Part shown: in pieces, positions 34,580-45,830 of the stretch
Position numbering within the stretch: position 1 is the stretch's first letter
How the letters are laid out: each line of letters begins with the position of its first letter
Origin: Dermatemys mawii
Lineage: Eukaryota > Chordata > Testudines > Dermatemydidae
Reading direction: 5' to 3'
NCBI GenBank assembly: GCA_007922305.1
Contig: ML677335.1
Coordinates: 43,846,218-43,910,217 of the forward strand
Length of the DNA: 64,000 nucleotides
The notes under the pieces: generated by a model
What the model was told of the DNA's origin: nothing
Seen by the model: the letters and a program-made list of their open reading frames with translations, nothing else
Database searches by the model: none
Translations under genes and position numbers: made by a program

Positions 34580-34870
34580 TCAATTATAGATATGCCAGAG
34601 GAAATGTCCAAGGCCAGCCAAGATAACCAGCGAAGTTCCAAGAGCCAATATACCTAAGATAAACTTACACAGCATTTCTATTATTGTTTCCCAAGTCTCT
34701 TGCTTTTCCATATCAAAAGGGAAAAAATAGTGGAAAGCACTAGAAAACAATAATGTCACAATTGCAAAGACTGCATTTTGAAACTCGGATTTTTGGTACA
34801 GTCCGTACCAAGCTCCAGTGGAAATGTTTCGAAACAAACCTAATAAACCACACTGACCAAGAGCCAGTAG
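34580..34870 (-). CDS. Possible exon of a small two-helix membrane protein
   Basis: On the minus strand a frame is open from just after a TAA at 34871-34873 to a TGA at 34580-34582, about 96 codons. There is no ATG near its start, so if real it is a 3'-terminal exon. A splice acceptor could be the CAG of TTGGTCAG, just upstream of the codons for CGLLGLF. The predicted peptide has a hydrophobic stretch with NAVFAIVTLLFSSAFHYFF. An acidic-basic loop MEKQETWETIIEM follows, then a second hydrophobic stretch FILGILALGTSLVILAGLG ending in HFLWHIYN. Two hydrophobic helices with charged borders are unusual for a chance frame, but I recognise no family and see no neighbouring exon. It could also be chance or part of an unknown retroelement. 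Confidence 0.3.
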   Translation of the reverse strand, partial: LLALGQCGLLGLFRNISTGAWYGLYQKSEFQNAVFAIVTLLFSSAFHYFFPFDMEKQETWETIIEMLCKFILGILALGTSLVILAGLGHFLWHIYN

Positions 34871-35187
34871 TTAAGCAGTGGGTATGGGGACAGAACGTTT
34901 GCAATTAAATCTGGGAAATACCCTAAAGGGCCTTTCAAAAGAATGTAACTGCTAGCAGAGAGTGAGAGAACGGGCATCTCTCCATTCTCACGTAGCACTA
35001 TGGATGCTTATGCTCCCATCTGAATTGCTGTCCCAGTGTGCTGCTAAAGATGACCCCTTACTCACTGACTGAAGCTCTCTCTTGGGGCAGAGATAACAAT
35101 TGAAAATGTGCACACATGTAGGGCAAGCTGTTGCCCCCACCTCCCCCAGAGTTTAAACCCCTAATATTGCAATTTAGTTGAACAGGA
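34871..35187. other. Non-coding gap
   Basis: Nothing recognised. Confidence 0.4.
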
Positions 35188-35655
35188 TAAGAACATAGGA
35201 ACAGCCATACTGGGTCAGACCAAAGGTCCATCTGTCCCAGTATCCTATCTTCCAACAGTGGCCAATGCCTGGTGCCCCAGATAGAATGGACAGAACAGGT
35301 AATCATCCAGTGATCCACCCGCTGTCCCCCATTCCAAGCATTTGATAAATAGAGACTAGGGACACCATTGGTGCCCACCCAGGCTAATAGCCATTGATGG
35401 ACCTATCCTCCATGAATTTATCTAGTTCTTTTTTTAATCCTCTTATAATCTTGATGTTCACAACATTCTCTGGCAAGGAGTTCCATAGATTGACTGAGTG
35501 TTGGGTGAAGAAATACTTCCTGTTGTTTGTTTTAAACCTGCTGCCTATTCATTTCATTTAGTGACCCCTTCCTAGTTCTTGTATTATGGGAAGGAGTACA
35601 TAACACTTTCTTATTTACTTTTTCTACACCAGTCATGATCCTTGCTGTGATCTCC
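35188..35655 (-). mobile_element. CR1 LINE 3' part
   Basis: Opens with AAGAACATAGGAACAGCCAT then ACTGGGTCAGACCAAAGG, the complement of the CR1 3' terminus. It continues through AATAGCCATTGATGGACC and GAAGAAATACTTCCTGTTG. It is the same subfamily as the plus-strand copy at 40885-41250. Confidence 0.8.
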
Positions 35656-35689
35656 CAAGCTGATGCTGTGTACCCTCTGTTCCCGTCCC

Positions 35690-35890
35690 CCAGCACAGCT
35701 TTCCTGATCTCATATACAGACTCAGTGCTTGCCTATTAAGGGAGCTTTGGGGAGTTAGTTATTGATTCCAGAAATTCTGGGTGGGGCTTGAGCCAGTGTA
35801 TTAATGTTAAGAGGGACTCCCCTAGCTATTGGAACCCAACCCTTGTTGCTGTCAACAACACCTGGCAGAAGGGTTACAACAACAAACATC
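35690..35890. repeat. Dispersed repeat, empty-site copy
   Basis: Homologous to 19495-19850. Around 35801-35815 it reads TTAATGTTAAGAGGG without the MITE found at 19633-19754, with GTTAAGAG once at 35806-35813. Confidence 0.65.
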
Positions 35891-37039
35891 CCACAGTTGC
35901 CAAGAAGAGCCCATGTTCTGGAAACCCGTCCCCAGAGGAGGATCTAGACTGGGGAACAGGCATCATTGCTATTGTTTATGAAGCAATAGGCTGATGATAG
36001 CCCAAATGCCATTGGCAACCATGCTGTTTGCTGCTCCCGGAGGACTTCAGGTGCCACCCTTTCTCTGATTTAGTCAGTATGTGACAACTCCCTGGGCGTG
36101 ACACAACAATTCATCACACTGGATAGCAGAGATGGGCCCAAACTAAATCCCAGCAACTCCCGGGGAGTTGGACATGCAAACCCAGAGCCAGGGCCACCTT
36201 TCACAGTTGGCCCTTTGTTCTTTAACAGGTTGGAAGAAAACCCCTGATCCCTAACCACCAACTCTTCTACATCTTTGGGTGGGGCTTACACCCAAACATC
36301 TGGGTCCAACTCATGTTTTCTGGAGTGATAGCCTTGGTGTCAGCAGTGACACAGGCTTTATGCTGGTGCCACCAAGAACAAGGCCTGCCAAGGGTCATTT
36401 TTTCCACTATAAATTATAAGTGACTCTCAGTGTTTGAGCTAAGACAAGAGCCCAGGAGACCGCACAGTTGCAGCAGGGAACAGTTACAGTTGGGTAAGCG
36501 TCCCTCAGACGCTGTTTTCTGCCAGCGTGTCTCCAGCTGAACCCAGAGGGACCCACCACTGCTGTGAAGAGCTCCACAGCCTACTCAGCCCTTGACCTCT
36601 CTGCTGTAGCTGCCAACTGTAGGGTCAGTCAATTCTAACTAGGAGGGCGATTTCATAGTATGGCTACTGGGAACTGGGCTGAAGCCTCCAGAAGTGCTGT
36701 CTCCTCGCTCACTGTGTAAGTGGTCACGGTTACTCCCTAAATTCTCTGTGTTTAGGGACAAATGAACTAGCAGTGGTGGGCAGCAAAATGCTCTTGTTCT
36801 GTATGGTACATTGTGCCCAATGGTGATGCATGGTTTCTGACTGGAGATGGGAGGGCAAAGATCAGGGTAAAGTTTCTGGGATGAAGGGCAGGAGTTTGAG
36901 AATATGGTTCTTTTTTCTAGCTGATGTGTTTGGCATGGCAGTCAGCAAGGTCATCCTTCACCAGGACTCCTCTATGCAGCCAGTGTGGCCACACGTATTT
37001 TGTGGCATTCAAGATGCTAATAGATACACAAAGACTGCA
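35891..37039. other. Non-coding, nothing recognised
   Basis: No coding signature. A pairing of GGGGAGTTG and CAACTCCC near 36090-36170 is minor. Confidence 0.4.
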
Positions 37040-37640
37040 TAGATTAATAGATTTCAAGGCCATAAGGTATATTGTGATCATTTAGTCTGACCTGTCTAAC
37101 ACAGGCCAGAGACATTCCTCCAAATAATTCCTAGAGCTGGTCTTGTTGAAGAACATCCCATCTTGATTTTAAAATTGTCAGTGACGGAGAAGTGTTGTTC
37201 CAATGGTGAATTATTCTCACCATTAAAAAATTAATCTGCATTTTGAGTCTGAACTTGTTCAGATTCAACTTCCTGCTATTAGATTTGTTAGATCTTACTC
37301 TGCTACATAGACTGAAGAGGACATTATTAAATATTTGTTCCCTGGGTAGGTAGTCAAAGAGTGTGATCAACTCATCCCTTAACCTTCTTTTTGTTAAACT
37401 AAATAGATTGAGCTCTTTCAATCTATCACTATAAGCATGTTTTCTTTAATTGTTTTCATGGCTCTTATCTGAACCATGGCCAATTTATCAACATCCTTTT
37501 TGAATTGTGGGCACTAGAACTAGACACAGTATTCCAGCAAAGGTCCCAACAGTGCCAAATACAGAGGTAAAATAACCTGTCTATTCCTACTTGAGATTTT
37601 GCTATTTATGCATCTCTGAATCATATTAGCTCGGTTGGCA
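37040..37640 (-). mobile_element. CR1 LINE, C-terminal reverse transcriptase part and tail
   Basis: The minus-strand frame 37131-37421 reads LNLFSLTKRRLRDELITLFD, the C-terminal region after the polymerase core in CR1. It continues downstream as non-coding tail to TGACCTGTCTAACACAGGCC at 37088-37107. Diverged from the other copies, so another subfamily. Pieces up to 37640 continue the same frame in broken form. Confidence 0.65.
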
Positions 37641-37989
37641 CAGAAGATCTATTGTAAGGTACAATATTGCATTTGCAGGTCTGACAGTCCATCTCTGATA
37701 CCTGCGTCTGATATGGGCAGGTATCTTCCTCTCTTCCCTTGCCTGTCCATCCCTCCCCACCCAGTGAAAATCAGCATCAGAATTTCCTTTAATAGACTTA
37801 CCCTGATTTACATCAGGGGAAAATCTAGTCCTATGACTATGCAATCCACTTATAGGGATTCAGAGCCATCATAGGGATGATTTATCTTCTAAATAATACA
37901 TTTAAAAATGGCTCTCATAATAATGGGTTTGAGGTGAGTGGTAGGATAAAGAAATAATATTTTACTCTGATATTTATTTTGATGTATAG
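37641..37989. other. Short non-coding gap
   Basis: Nothing recognised. Confidence 0.35.
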
Positions 37990-38420
37990 AGCATAGGAAT
38001 ATAGAAAATGCCATGCTATTTAGTTCAGTATCCTGCCTGCAGCAGTGTTAATACTAGCAGCATCAGAGGTGCAAGGACCCTGCAGTAGCAGATTGGGGAT
38101 AATTTGTCCCCCAAGAGGCTTTCATTCCGATCCTGAATAGTTAAGAGATCAGCTCAATCCCTGATGCATGAGGTTTAATTTCTCTTCCAGAACACTAGTT
38201 GCCATTCATTATGATAATTCTGAATGTTCTTGTTATCGACAAGATAACAAGAATGTCTCTCATTTCTTGGCCTCAACAACCTCCTGTGGCAGTGGGTTCC
38301 ACAGTCACATTACACACTATGTGGAAAAGTATTTCCTTTTAACAGTTTTGAATTTGCCACCTTTTAATTTAACTGAATGCCCCCTTGTTCTTGTGTTTAA
38401 ACCTGTTGTTAGAAGCTCTT
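37990..38420 (-). mobile_element. CR1 LINE 3' part, another subfamily
   Basis: Starts with GAGCATAGGAATATAGAAAA and ends with the complement of the CR1 region around GTGGAAAAGTATTTCCTTTT and ACTGAATGCCCCCTTGTTC. 5'-truncated. Confidence 0.6.
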
Positions 38421-38699
38421 CATAAACTGTAGACACCCAGTACCACTGACATACAACTGCCTATAGTACAAGAGGAGAGATCCTGAGGAAAATCCCTGGG
38501 TTTATGAAAAGTACCAGGATAGCTTCCATTCCAGAGAAAACAGATACAACTGAGGGCCTAAAGTCTCCTCTAAAAGATCCACTCACATGAAAATGAATGA
38601 CACTCCATATATTTGCCTTGGGAGGCTGAAGGTTTTAGCTAATCAGAGATAGATTCAAATCTATAAGAGAAGGAAATAAAGATAGTAACAGGATTATGA
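38421..38699. other. Short non-coding gap
   Basis: Nothing recognised. Confidence 0.4.
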
Positions 38700-38807
38700 A
38701 AGCTCTTAACACTTCACATTTTCTCTCTGGTGAGCTCACAGCACTTTTGGGAGGAAGGTGAGGATTATTGTGTCCATGCTTTACCTGGTTAAACTGAGGC
38801 CCAGTCT
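38700..38807 (-). repeat. SINE fragment, minus strand
   Basis: GGTGAGGATTATTGTGTCC and TACCTGGTTAAACTGAGGCCC match the complement of the MIR-like core. It abuts the next MITE. Confidence 0.45.
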
Positions 38808-39297
38808 ACACTTCAGAGTTAGGTGAACGTAAGGCAGCCTACGTAGACCTAACTGTGGCCTGGTCTACACTGCACACTTAGGTCAATGGAAGCTGCCTTA
38901 AGTCAACCCAAGAATGCAGGCATCTACACTACCGGGTCCCTCTGGCACGAGTGTGGTGTGGAAACCCACAACCAACTCGCTTACTATGGAGACTGGATGT
39001 CAAATTACATTAAGTCAATTTAACTTTGCAGTGTAGACAAGCTCTGTGCAAGTGTCTACACTACAATGTTCCTCCCGCCAACGTCACTCTCCCTCTGCGT
39101 TGACCTAATAACTCCACCTCCGTGAGAGGCGTAGTGCTTAGGTTGATGTCGTTAGGTCGACACAGTGTCTGCATAGGCAATGCATTGCTTACATCACCTA
39201 TTGCTGCCTTTGATGGATGGAGTCCTGCTGCTCTGTGCAGGATTGACAGCTGGAGCCCCGCTGCCCCGGGCTGACAGCCCAAGTTGTCAGCCTCATA
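38808..39297. mobile_element. MITE or two abutting MITEs, Harbinger-like
   Basis: CCCAGTCTACACTTCAGAG, GGCCTGGTCTACACTGCAC and GCAGTGTAGACAAGCTCTG mark family-type ends near 38808, 38867 and 39050. A further block, AAGTGTCTACACTACAATG to about 39170, repeats the theme. Probably nested or partial copies; exact borders uncertain. Confidence 0.5.
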
Positions 39298-39712
39298 CAG
39301 GGTAGGAAAATGAAATTTCTGTTCTGCAGGAAATTCTGACATTTTGAAATTAGTTTCCTTTTAGAATTGGAATGAAAAGTTTAAATGTTTTAATTTTCCA
39401 CACAACAGAAATTAGATATGATCCAAACAAAAATTATTCATAATCATTTTGTTCCAGGAATGCTAAAACAGCATGTTAATTATAATAGATAATATTTTGA
39501 TATCTAAATGTAATTGTAGTATTAAAAGTCGAAACAAAATGAATCAAAATGATAATCCAAATAAAATGTTTTGACATTGCTGAAGCGAAGAAAGAAAATG
39601 TCATCAAAAATGTTATCGAAATCAACACATTCCCACAAAAAGTTTCAGTTTTGATGAAGTAGTGTTTTCCTCTGAGCGTCCGTTCCACTGAGGATTTTTT
39701 TGACTAGCTCTG
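39298..39712. mobile_element. AT-rich hAT-like MITE
   Basis: Left CAGGGTAGGAAAATGAAATT and right TTTTTGACTAGCTCTG bound an AT-rich body with GAAATT and AATTTC motifs. Inverted ends are weak; target duplications not found. Confidence 0.4.
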
Positions 39713-40681
39713 GTTACCCCAGGGGTTGCCAATCTATTCCATTTATTACAAACTCCGCCTTTGCTTGAAAACAAAAGCCTGGTGGCCCATCCGCAGTGCC
39801 TGTGTGGAACGGCAGCCCTACAATACACAAATCTGCGGTCACATAATCAAAGAGCTGAACCCTGCCAAAAATAGAATAACAATGTCTCCAGATTTGATAA
39901 ATGTTTCCAGGTCACTTACAACTCATGCTGCTTTCTGAGCGTGGAAATTATTTATCAAGGGATGAAATAATGTCGAGATAACAGGGCACGTGGTAACCCA
40001 GGCATATGAAAATTTCCCACTTGATACCTTTGGCAGCCCGTCTCTCCCGGCCAGTGTGTGATGATGGTGCTTAGATATCTGGCAAGCTCTGTGCACTTGG
40101 GATACTCATATTGATTTAATTAAAGCACTTCCATTCCCGGTCACCTCTTGGTGTCACCCCACGCTCTGCAGCATCCCTGGCAGGTGTTATTGCTAGTCTA
40201 AGCAAATTACTCAAGGCCTGATCCCAATTACGTTCCATGGATAATGTCAAAAAGCATGGCTGAGGCCTGCGTCAGAGTCCTCTCCTCCCCATTCCCTCCT
40301 GTCACCTCCTCCAATAAAGGGCTGTCCTGCCTTTCTGGACTAGCTCCCAGAGCTGTCAGCAATGAATCAAGCGGAACATGGTGCTAGTAAGTTGGACAGA
40401 ACCTTTTCATTCTATGTTACCTGAATCACCTTTATTGGGACCTCACAATGTGTGAACTCCATCCCTGCCCCACAGGTGGGCAAGCCTGGAATGCAGAGAA
40501 GAGAGAGTCCATTTTGGTTGTGACGAGGGCGGATGTGAAGCAGGCTGGTCTATGCATGGTGTGGACCCTCTGGCCCTAAATTCCATGTAGGGTAGAGCAG
40601 TGCTGAATGTTGGAACTGAAGGAGGCCAAGCAAAGAGAAATAGAGCGCCCCCCACCGGAACTAGAGCACATTTTAAGCAGA
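39713..40681. other. Non-coding, nothing recognised
   Basis: No repeat end or coding signature that I can name. Confidence 0.4.
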
Positions 40682-40683
40682 TA

Positions 40684-40871
40684 CAGTAGAACCCTGCAAT
40701 ACCGTGCCCCGCGACAGCGCAAATTTGTTTATAATGCGGGGCGCGTGTGGCTCCTGACGGCGGCAGTGGGCGCTGCTTTGATGTGGTGGAACTCTGCAAT
40801 TCCGCGACCCCGTGTTTACCGCGGTCAATTTTTTTGGACCCCGATCGTTGTGGTATTGCAGGGTTCTACTG
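40684..40871. mobile_element. Tigger/pogo-like MITE with perfect ends
   Basis: A 20-bp perfect inverted repeat bounds 188 bp: CAGTAGAACCCTGCAATACC at 40684-40703 and its complement at 40852-40871. TA dinucleotides flank both sides (40682-40683 and 40872-40873), as expected of Tc1/mariner-type insertion. The interior is unusually GC- and CpG-rich. A partial copy of the terminal motif, GGAACTCTGCAATTCCGCGA, occurs inside at about 40787. No coding capacity. Confidence 0.85.
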
Positions 40872-40884
40872 TACAATAGTTATG

Positions 40885-41250
40885 CATGAATAGGCAGCAG
40901 GTTTAAAACAAACAAAAAGAAGTATTTCTTCACACAACACACAGTCAATCTGTGGAACTCCTTGTCAGAGGATGGTGTGAAGATCAAGACTATAGCAGGG
41001 TTCAAAAAAGAACTAGATAAATTCATGGAGGATAGGTCCATCAATGGCTATTAGCCAGGATGGGCAGGGATGGTGTCCATAGTCTCTGTTTGCCAGAAGC
41101 TGGGAATGGGCAACAGAAGGTGGATGACTTGATGATTACCTGTTTTGTTCATTCCCTCTGGGGCATCTGGCATTGGCCACTGTTGGAAGACAGGATACTG
41201 GGCCAGATGGACCTTTGGTCTGACCCAGTATGGCTGTTCTTATGTTCTCA
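40885..41250 (+). mobile_element. CR1 LINE 3' end
   Basis: Plus-strand copy of the subfamily at 35188-35655. From AGGCAGCAGGTTTAAAACAA through AAGAAGTATTTCTTCACAC to TATGGCTGTTCTTATGTTCT. Better preserved than most copies here. Confidence 0.8.
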
Positions 41251-42337
41251 GCTAACAGAATGATAAATAAAACACACACACACTAACTTTGCAAGTGCAT
41301 TAACTCAGTTCTTCATGTTTCAGTGTGAAAGTCCAATAGACAAATATCCTTTTACTGCTTCCCTTCTCCCTTCACCATCTACTAAACCCCACCTGTGGGT
41401 TGGTGTCAGTTTGTTGCAAGTCCTAGACTTTGACAAGCCCTCTCTCCAGCCCCTTGGGAAGTTCTGCCTGACCCCTTCCTGACTGAGGTTTCACCACCTC
41501 ACCCAGCTATAGTAATGTCAGCTTTATTTACTGACTGGGTAGGAGAGGCCTCACCCAAGCTCACTCAGCTCTACTATAGCTTCAGCAAAGAGCTCTCCCT
41601 CACCACCCTCTGCCTTGAAGAGTCCTCTTAACAGTAGAGGGGCCTCTGAAGAGAAGAACAAGGAACATTTAGGACTCTTGAGAAGAATCCCAACCACCAA
41701 GGATGCACACGTTGCCAAAACAAAGAAATCCTCTCTCTCTCCTCCCTCAGCTCAGCACAATGTCCCCACTGGTTCCAAGTTTGGGGAAGTACATGGTGGC
41801 TCTGAATGTCACTGGAGGAATGCTGGTTAGAAAAATTTTGCAAATAAAGCTCTCTCTATAGCCGTACCTCAACAACAGGCAAGAGAAGAGAAGTTCTTGC
41901 TCTGCAGAGCGTCAGGCCTCAGGGCTTACATCACAAATCTAAAACTTGGGCCCGGGTGGCAGCAAAATGTTCCAAGGCTTGTGAACCTGTTAAACTGGGG
42001 CAGAACCTGAAATCCAGGCCGGCCTTGTCCAATCCGCAAGTTCACACTGGAAACCCATCAAGCTTGTTGTCCCAGCTGATTTGGGTTTGTCTGCAGTGCG
42101 AACCCCAAGGAAAGTGCCCAGTGCAGCCTCTGCTGGGTTGACTTTAAACTCTGATTCCAGATGCCAACCCCCTACTGAGGTGCTCAGAAGGCCAGTTAGG
42201 CTCCCTGACATCTGTTTCGGGTCAAAGTACCAACCTATGAGATTTAAGCAACTGAGCCAATATCGAGCTACAGCGAATCACAATTTTAGCTCTGGAGGTC
42301 ACCAGTTCAATCTGCATTGTGTCCATCAAGCTAGCAG
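41251..42337. other. Non-coding, nothing recognised
   Basis: A possible tRNA-like remnant at 42262-42316 (TAGCTCTGGAGGTCACCAG) is weak. Short frames at 41615-42347 overlap on both strands. Confidence 0.4.
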
Positions 42338-42342
42338 GGGCT

Positions 42343-43047
42343 TGTAGCAGGGTGGTTACCCTGCTCTGGCTAAAAGGGGCTTAAAACAGCCCGGGAAAGG
42401 GTTGTGGCTGGGAGCAAGCAAGCTCCCAGGCTGATTGAGAAGGCAGCCACAGCTGGGGCCAGACCCAATTAGGAGGCAGCTGGCCCTTATAAAAGGGCTG
42501 ATGGTTTAGAGTTCAGTCAGAGAGAGTTTCCTCTAGCTGTGGAGGAAGAAAGGCCTGGTTGCTGGGGAGCTTGACAGAGTACCTAGAGTGAAGCAGGACT
42601 GGGGGAAAGGTAGAGGAGCTGGGGGAGCTCTGGCCTGGAAACCTCCCAGGCTGTAGGGCCTAGGCAATGGCCCAGAAAGGGGTACTGAGGTTGCAGGGCG
42701 CAGCCCACAGGCAAGCAGAGAGAATAGGCCAAACCCTCCTTGTCTACGATGAGTGGCTTATACAGACTGCAATCGGCCCCAGTGAACGGGGGCTCGATGG
42801 TGACTGGCAGTAGCCCATAGGCTGAGGCAAGGTGGGGATAGGGAGGTGGGGGTTCCCCAGGGAGGGGAGACCCTGAGATCTGTGGGGCAACTGCACGGGT
42901 GCAGCACCCCAAGAAAGAGGGCACCGGGGTCCAGGAGGGACACAGGTCAGCGGCAAGTGGGACATCGGCCTACAGAGGTGCTGGATGAGCTGATTCCCTG
43001 GATGCCCAGAGGGAGGCGCCGCAGGGGTGAGTCACCACCCTATTACA
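42343..43047 (+). mobile_element. Solo LTR with 5-bp target duplication
   Basis: A 705-bp element starts TGTAGCAGGGTGGTTACC and ends CACCACCCTATTACA. GGGCT lies immediately on both sides (42338-42342 and 43048-43052). TG...CA ends with a 5-bp duplication fit an LTR of the ERV3 or Gypsy kind. A TATAAAAG box at 42488-42495 could be the promoter. No internal viral-type genes flank it, so it is a solo LTR. The ends are also inverted over about 12 bases. A second copy begins at 63662. Confidence 0.75.
42488..42495 (+). promoter_or_regulatory. TATA box inside the solo LTR
   Basis: TATAAAAG at about 145 bp into the LTR. The matching region of the copy at 63662 reads GATTTAAGGGC, so the box has decayed there. 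Confidence 0.45.
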
Positions 43048-43052
43048 GGGCT

Positions 43053-44124
43053 AATCTAGGATTCAAACTGCTGTGGGCCTCAGCTGTGATGAGCTTTCTC
43101 TGTCCAGAGGAAGTATGTCAACTACCATTCAGTGTGTGTTACATGTTGTCCTCCACACAGCCCTGGCTACAGACACTGGCTCTTTTGCTGTAGCTACAGA
43201 GGCTCACTCTTTCAGTTATTGGGGATTCACTTTGGGTCCTTCTCAGTCAGATACCCAGATCTGAAAACTGGGCCCTTTCTCTCTGTCTAGGGTGCTGCTG
43301 GGTTTCAGAAGACTCCAGGGCAGATCAAACACTAGTGACTGCTTTTTCTAAATTGTCCAAAATGAGACGTAAGCACAAATAGGCCTATTTCAGCCAAAAG
43401 CCCTTTCTCTGCAAATCTCCTTGACACTCATTTGGAGGGATTAGTCACAGAGGAAAACTGTTTTGCAAAACCAGTCTTCATACCTGGTTGGCTTTGTCAA
43501 CCATGGAAATATGCAGGAGGCTTCATTAGCCACAGAGAAAAGCAGACCCAGGGCAATTACTGGATTTCATTCAGCAGCAAAATGGTTCAGTGCAGCAAAC
43601 AGTTAAACCTCATGCCAAAGTATTCCCCAAAGTAGTCAGCTCTCCTGGATCTTGCATGCCCTCTGTAGCCAGAAAGCCAGGGACTGACTTACCAAAAATG
43701 ACTCGTAGATTAGAATCTCGCCTTTTCTTTTCTGTTGTTTTGTTATAAAACCACCAATTTCCTAACTCTCTCTAAACAACAACCAAAAAAAAAGCCCTCC
43801 TGGGGCTCCACTAGAAAGAGGAGGGAAAAGTCAGCCAAGTGCAGCATTCCCAGACCCACGCCCTGTTCACACACAAGGAATCATTTGAAAATAAGACTAA
43901 GGGTCTGGTTTAAGCCAGCTGACTCTAGCAGGTTCCAAGTTACCCCAAGGCTGAGACCATCCACGCCAGGTGCTGAAGAGCCTCTGAACGGAAGATTTTC
44001 TTTGCTATGACTGCTGAAATCTATTTATTATGGAGGTCCTGGAAGCAACCAGTTCAGCTTGCAGTGTGAGTTATGTGCCTTTATTATGGAGGCACTGGTC
44101 ATGATGACATCATAGTAGAGCCAT
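43053..44124. other. Non-coding, nothing recognised
   Basis: No repeat end or coding signature that I can name. Confidence 0.4.
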
Positions 44125-44215
44125 CAGAAAATGGGCTTCTTTCCATGCAAAATACTGATGAAAGTGGAAAAAAAGATCATCCAATTTTTCTACAGAAAAG
44201 TTGGAATTTTTGACT
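44125..44215. repeat. AT-rich family fragment
   Basis: TCAGAAAATGGGCTTC and GAAAAGTTGGAATTTTTGAC are pieces of the AT-rich family. Short, ends unclear. Confidence 0.3.
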
Positions 44216-45004
44216 GTGTTGATATGAGGGCTCTGTGTGGTGAACACTCCTGAACTGTGTTGTGCAGTTGGATCATGAAATTACTGTGCCATGGAAACCT
44301 GGTTCCTCCCGGCCTCTTGTCTGAAGGGAGGGGAATTTGGAAGTTGTGGAAAGGTACCAAAAGGCAGAAGAAAAGAAGCAGGTGACCCCAGCAGATGTTT
44401 AGAAAGAGATTCATGGGAAGAACTGGGGGAAGAGTCAATTTGCACCAGATTAAAATGAGAGGGTGTGGCAGGGGCAGGTCAGGGAGAGGGAAGAGGAGCC
44501 GGCCTGCCTGCCAGAACACAGATGCCCTCCCCCACACTTCCCCCCGACCAAGGACTCCCAAAGGAAGGCTGAGCTAGTGAGAGATGTTGTCTTTAGCATG
44601 TTTTACTGTTTTCTACATGATCTGTACTCTCCTGTGCTTTACCTGATTAAGGATCATAGCATAAAGGTGTTACACTGGGCACAGCATGTGTATCTGTGTA
44701 TGTGCTTCACAGCTGCTGCCTTCCCCTTAAAAATAGCAAACCAGAAGCTTCACACATGTTGGGTGGAGTTCTGAGACACGGTTGTGTTTGAGTGCTAGAG
44801 AGTCAGTGCTGGGCTAGGCGCTGGTCAGCAGTTTTCCACACTCAGGGCAGGAGGTGCCAGATAGAAGGTCTGTGCCCTGAGAGTTTGTCCAGTGGCCCTG
44901 AGATTGGGCCAGTGGCTGGGCTTCATTCAGGCTCCAAGGGCTTGAAACATTCGCCTCATAGTGGCCCTAGTCCATGGCCTGGAAGGTGTGCATGCTAGGA
45001 TCTA
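44216..45004. other. Non-coding, nothing recognised
   Basis: Frames of about 100-120 codons at 44190-44774 overlap on both strands without recognised domain. Confidence 0.4.
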
Positions 45005-45440
45005 GGGCAGGGGAAAAATCAAAATGCAAAATATTTAATCTGAAAACCAAGATACTCCAATTCTGAAATGCCACCACTGTGCTTCATGGGAGGAGTTGTT
45101 TGGGTGCCTCATGCTCCCATTCTCCTCTTTAGGCCCAGCTACCAAGATGGACTACATCCCCCATGATGCACCATAGTCCTGCCTTTTGTGAGGGAAATGG
45201 TGCTTTGTGGCAGTCACATGGCCACAATGCATCATGGGGAATGAAATCCAGCTGGGGAGTTTGTCCTAAAGAGGAGAAATGGGGAGCATGACACACTCAA
45301 ACTATAATTTTTATGAGGCACTGTGGTGGCATTTCAGAATCAAAATATTTCTGGTTTTGACATTGTTTTTTGTCAAAATTTTCTGGGGAAAGCACTTTTC
45401 AAGATTTCTTTTCAAGTTCTGACAGAACAATTTTTGGCCA
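45005..45440. repeat. AT-rich element containing a long imperfect palindrome
   Basis: Between 45060 and 45341 the two halves are close to reverse complements. TTCTGAAATGCCACCACTGT answers TGTGGTGGCATTTCAGAAT, and CTCCTCTTTAGG answers CCTAAAGAGGAG. TACATCCCCCATGATGCA answers TGCATCATGGGGAATG. The turning point is about 45170-45225. The flanks carry AT-rich family motifs. Confidence 0.65.
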
Positions 45441-45719
45441 TCCCTTGCCACGATTCCATAGATGGTTGAATTTTGTACATAAAGTAGGGATTCAGCCTCT
45501 TGGTTACATATGAAGAGTACAGCATATCCCCCCAAGAGTTACAGCACTTCCTCTTGAGACGTGTGTCAGAATGCAGCATTTGCACAAGGGGTAGAATTAA
45601 AGACACATGGGGGCACAGTTAAGGATGCTCATTCTTAACTTTGGCATTTTCTGACTTTAGAAGGCTTAGCTATACAACCTCTTAATGCAGTTTTTGCATT
45701 GGATGTAATTTGAATTATT
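45441..45719. other. Non-coding gap
   Basis: Nothing recognised. Confidence 0.4.
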
Positions 45720-45830
45720 TAAAATGCTTCTATAGCACCGTAGTTTTCAACCGAGATGTCAAAGTGCTTTATGGGCTCCTAGTTACTTAAGCCTCATCTC
45801 AGGTAGATAAGTACAAAAGCAGAGAGGCTT
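45720..45830 (-). repeat. SINE tail, minus strand
   Basis: TTCTATAGCACCGTAGTTTT and TCAAAGTGCTTTATGGGC resemble the complement of the CORE-SINE tail. Confidence 0.4.
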
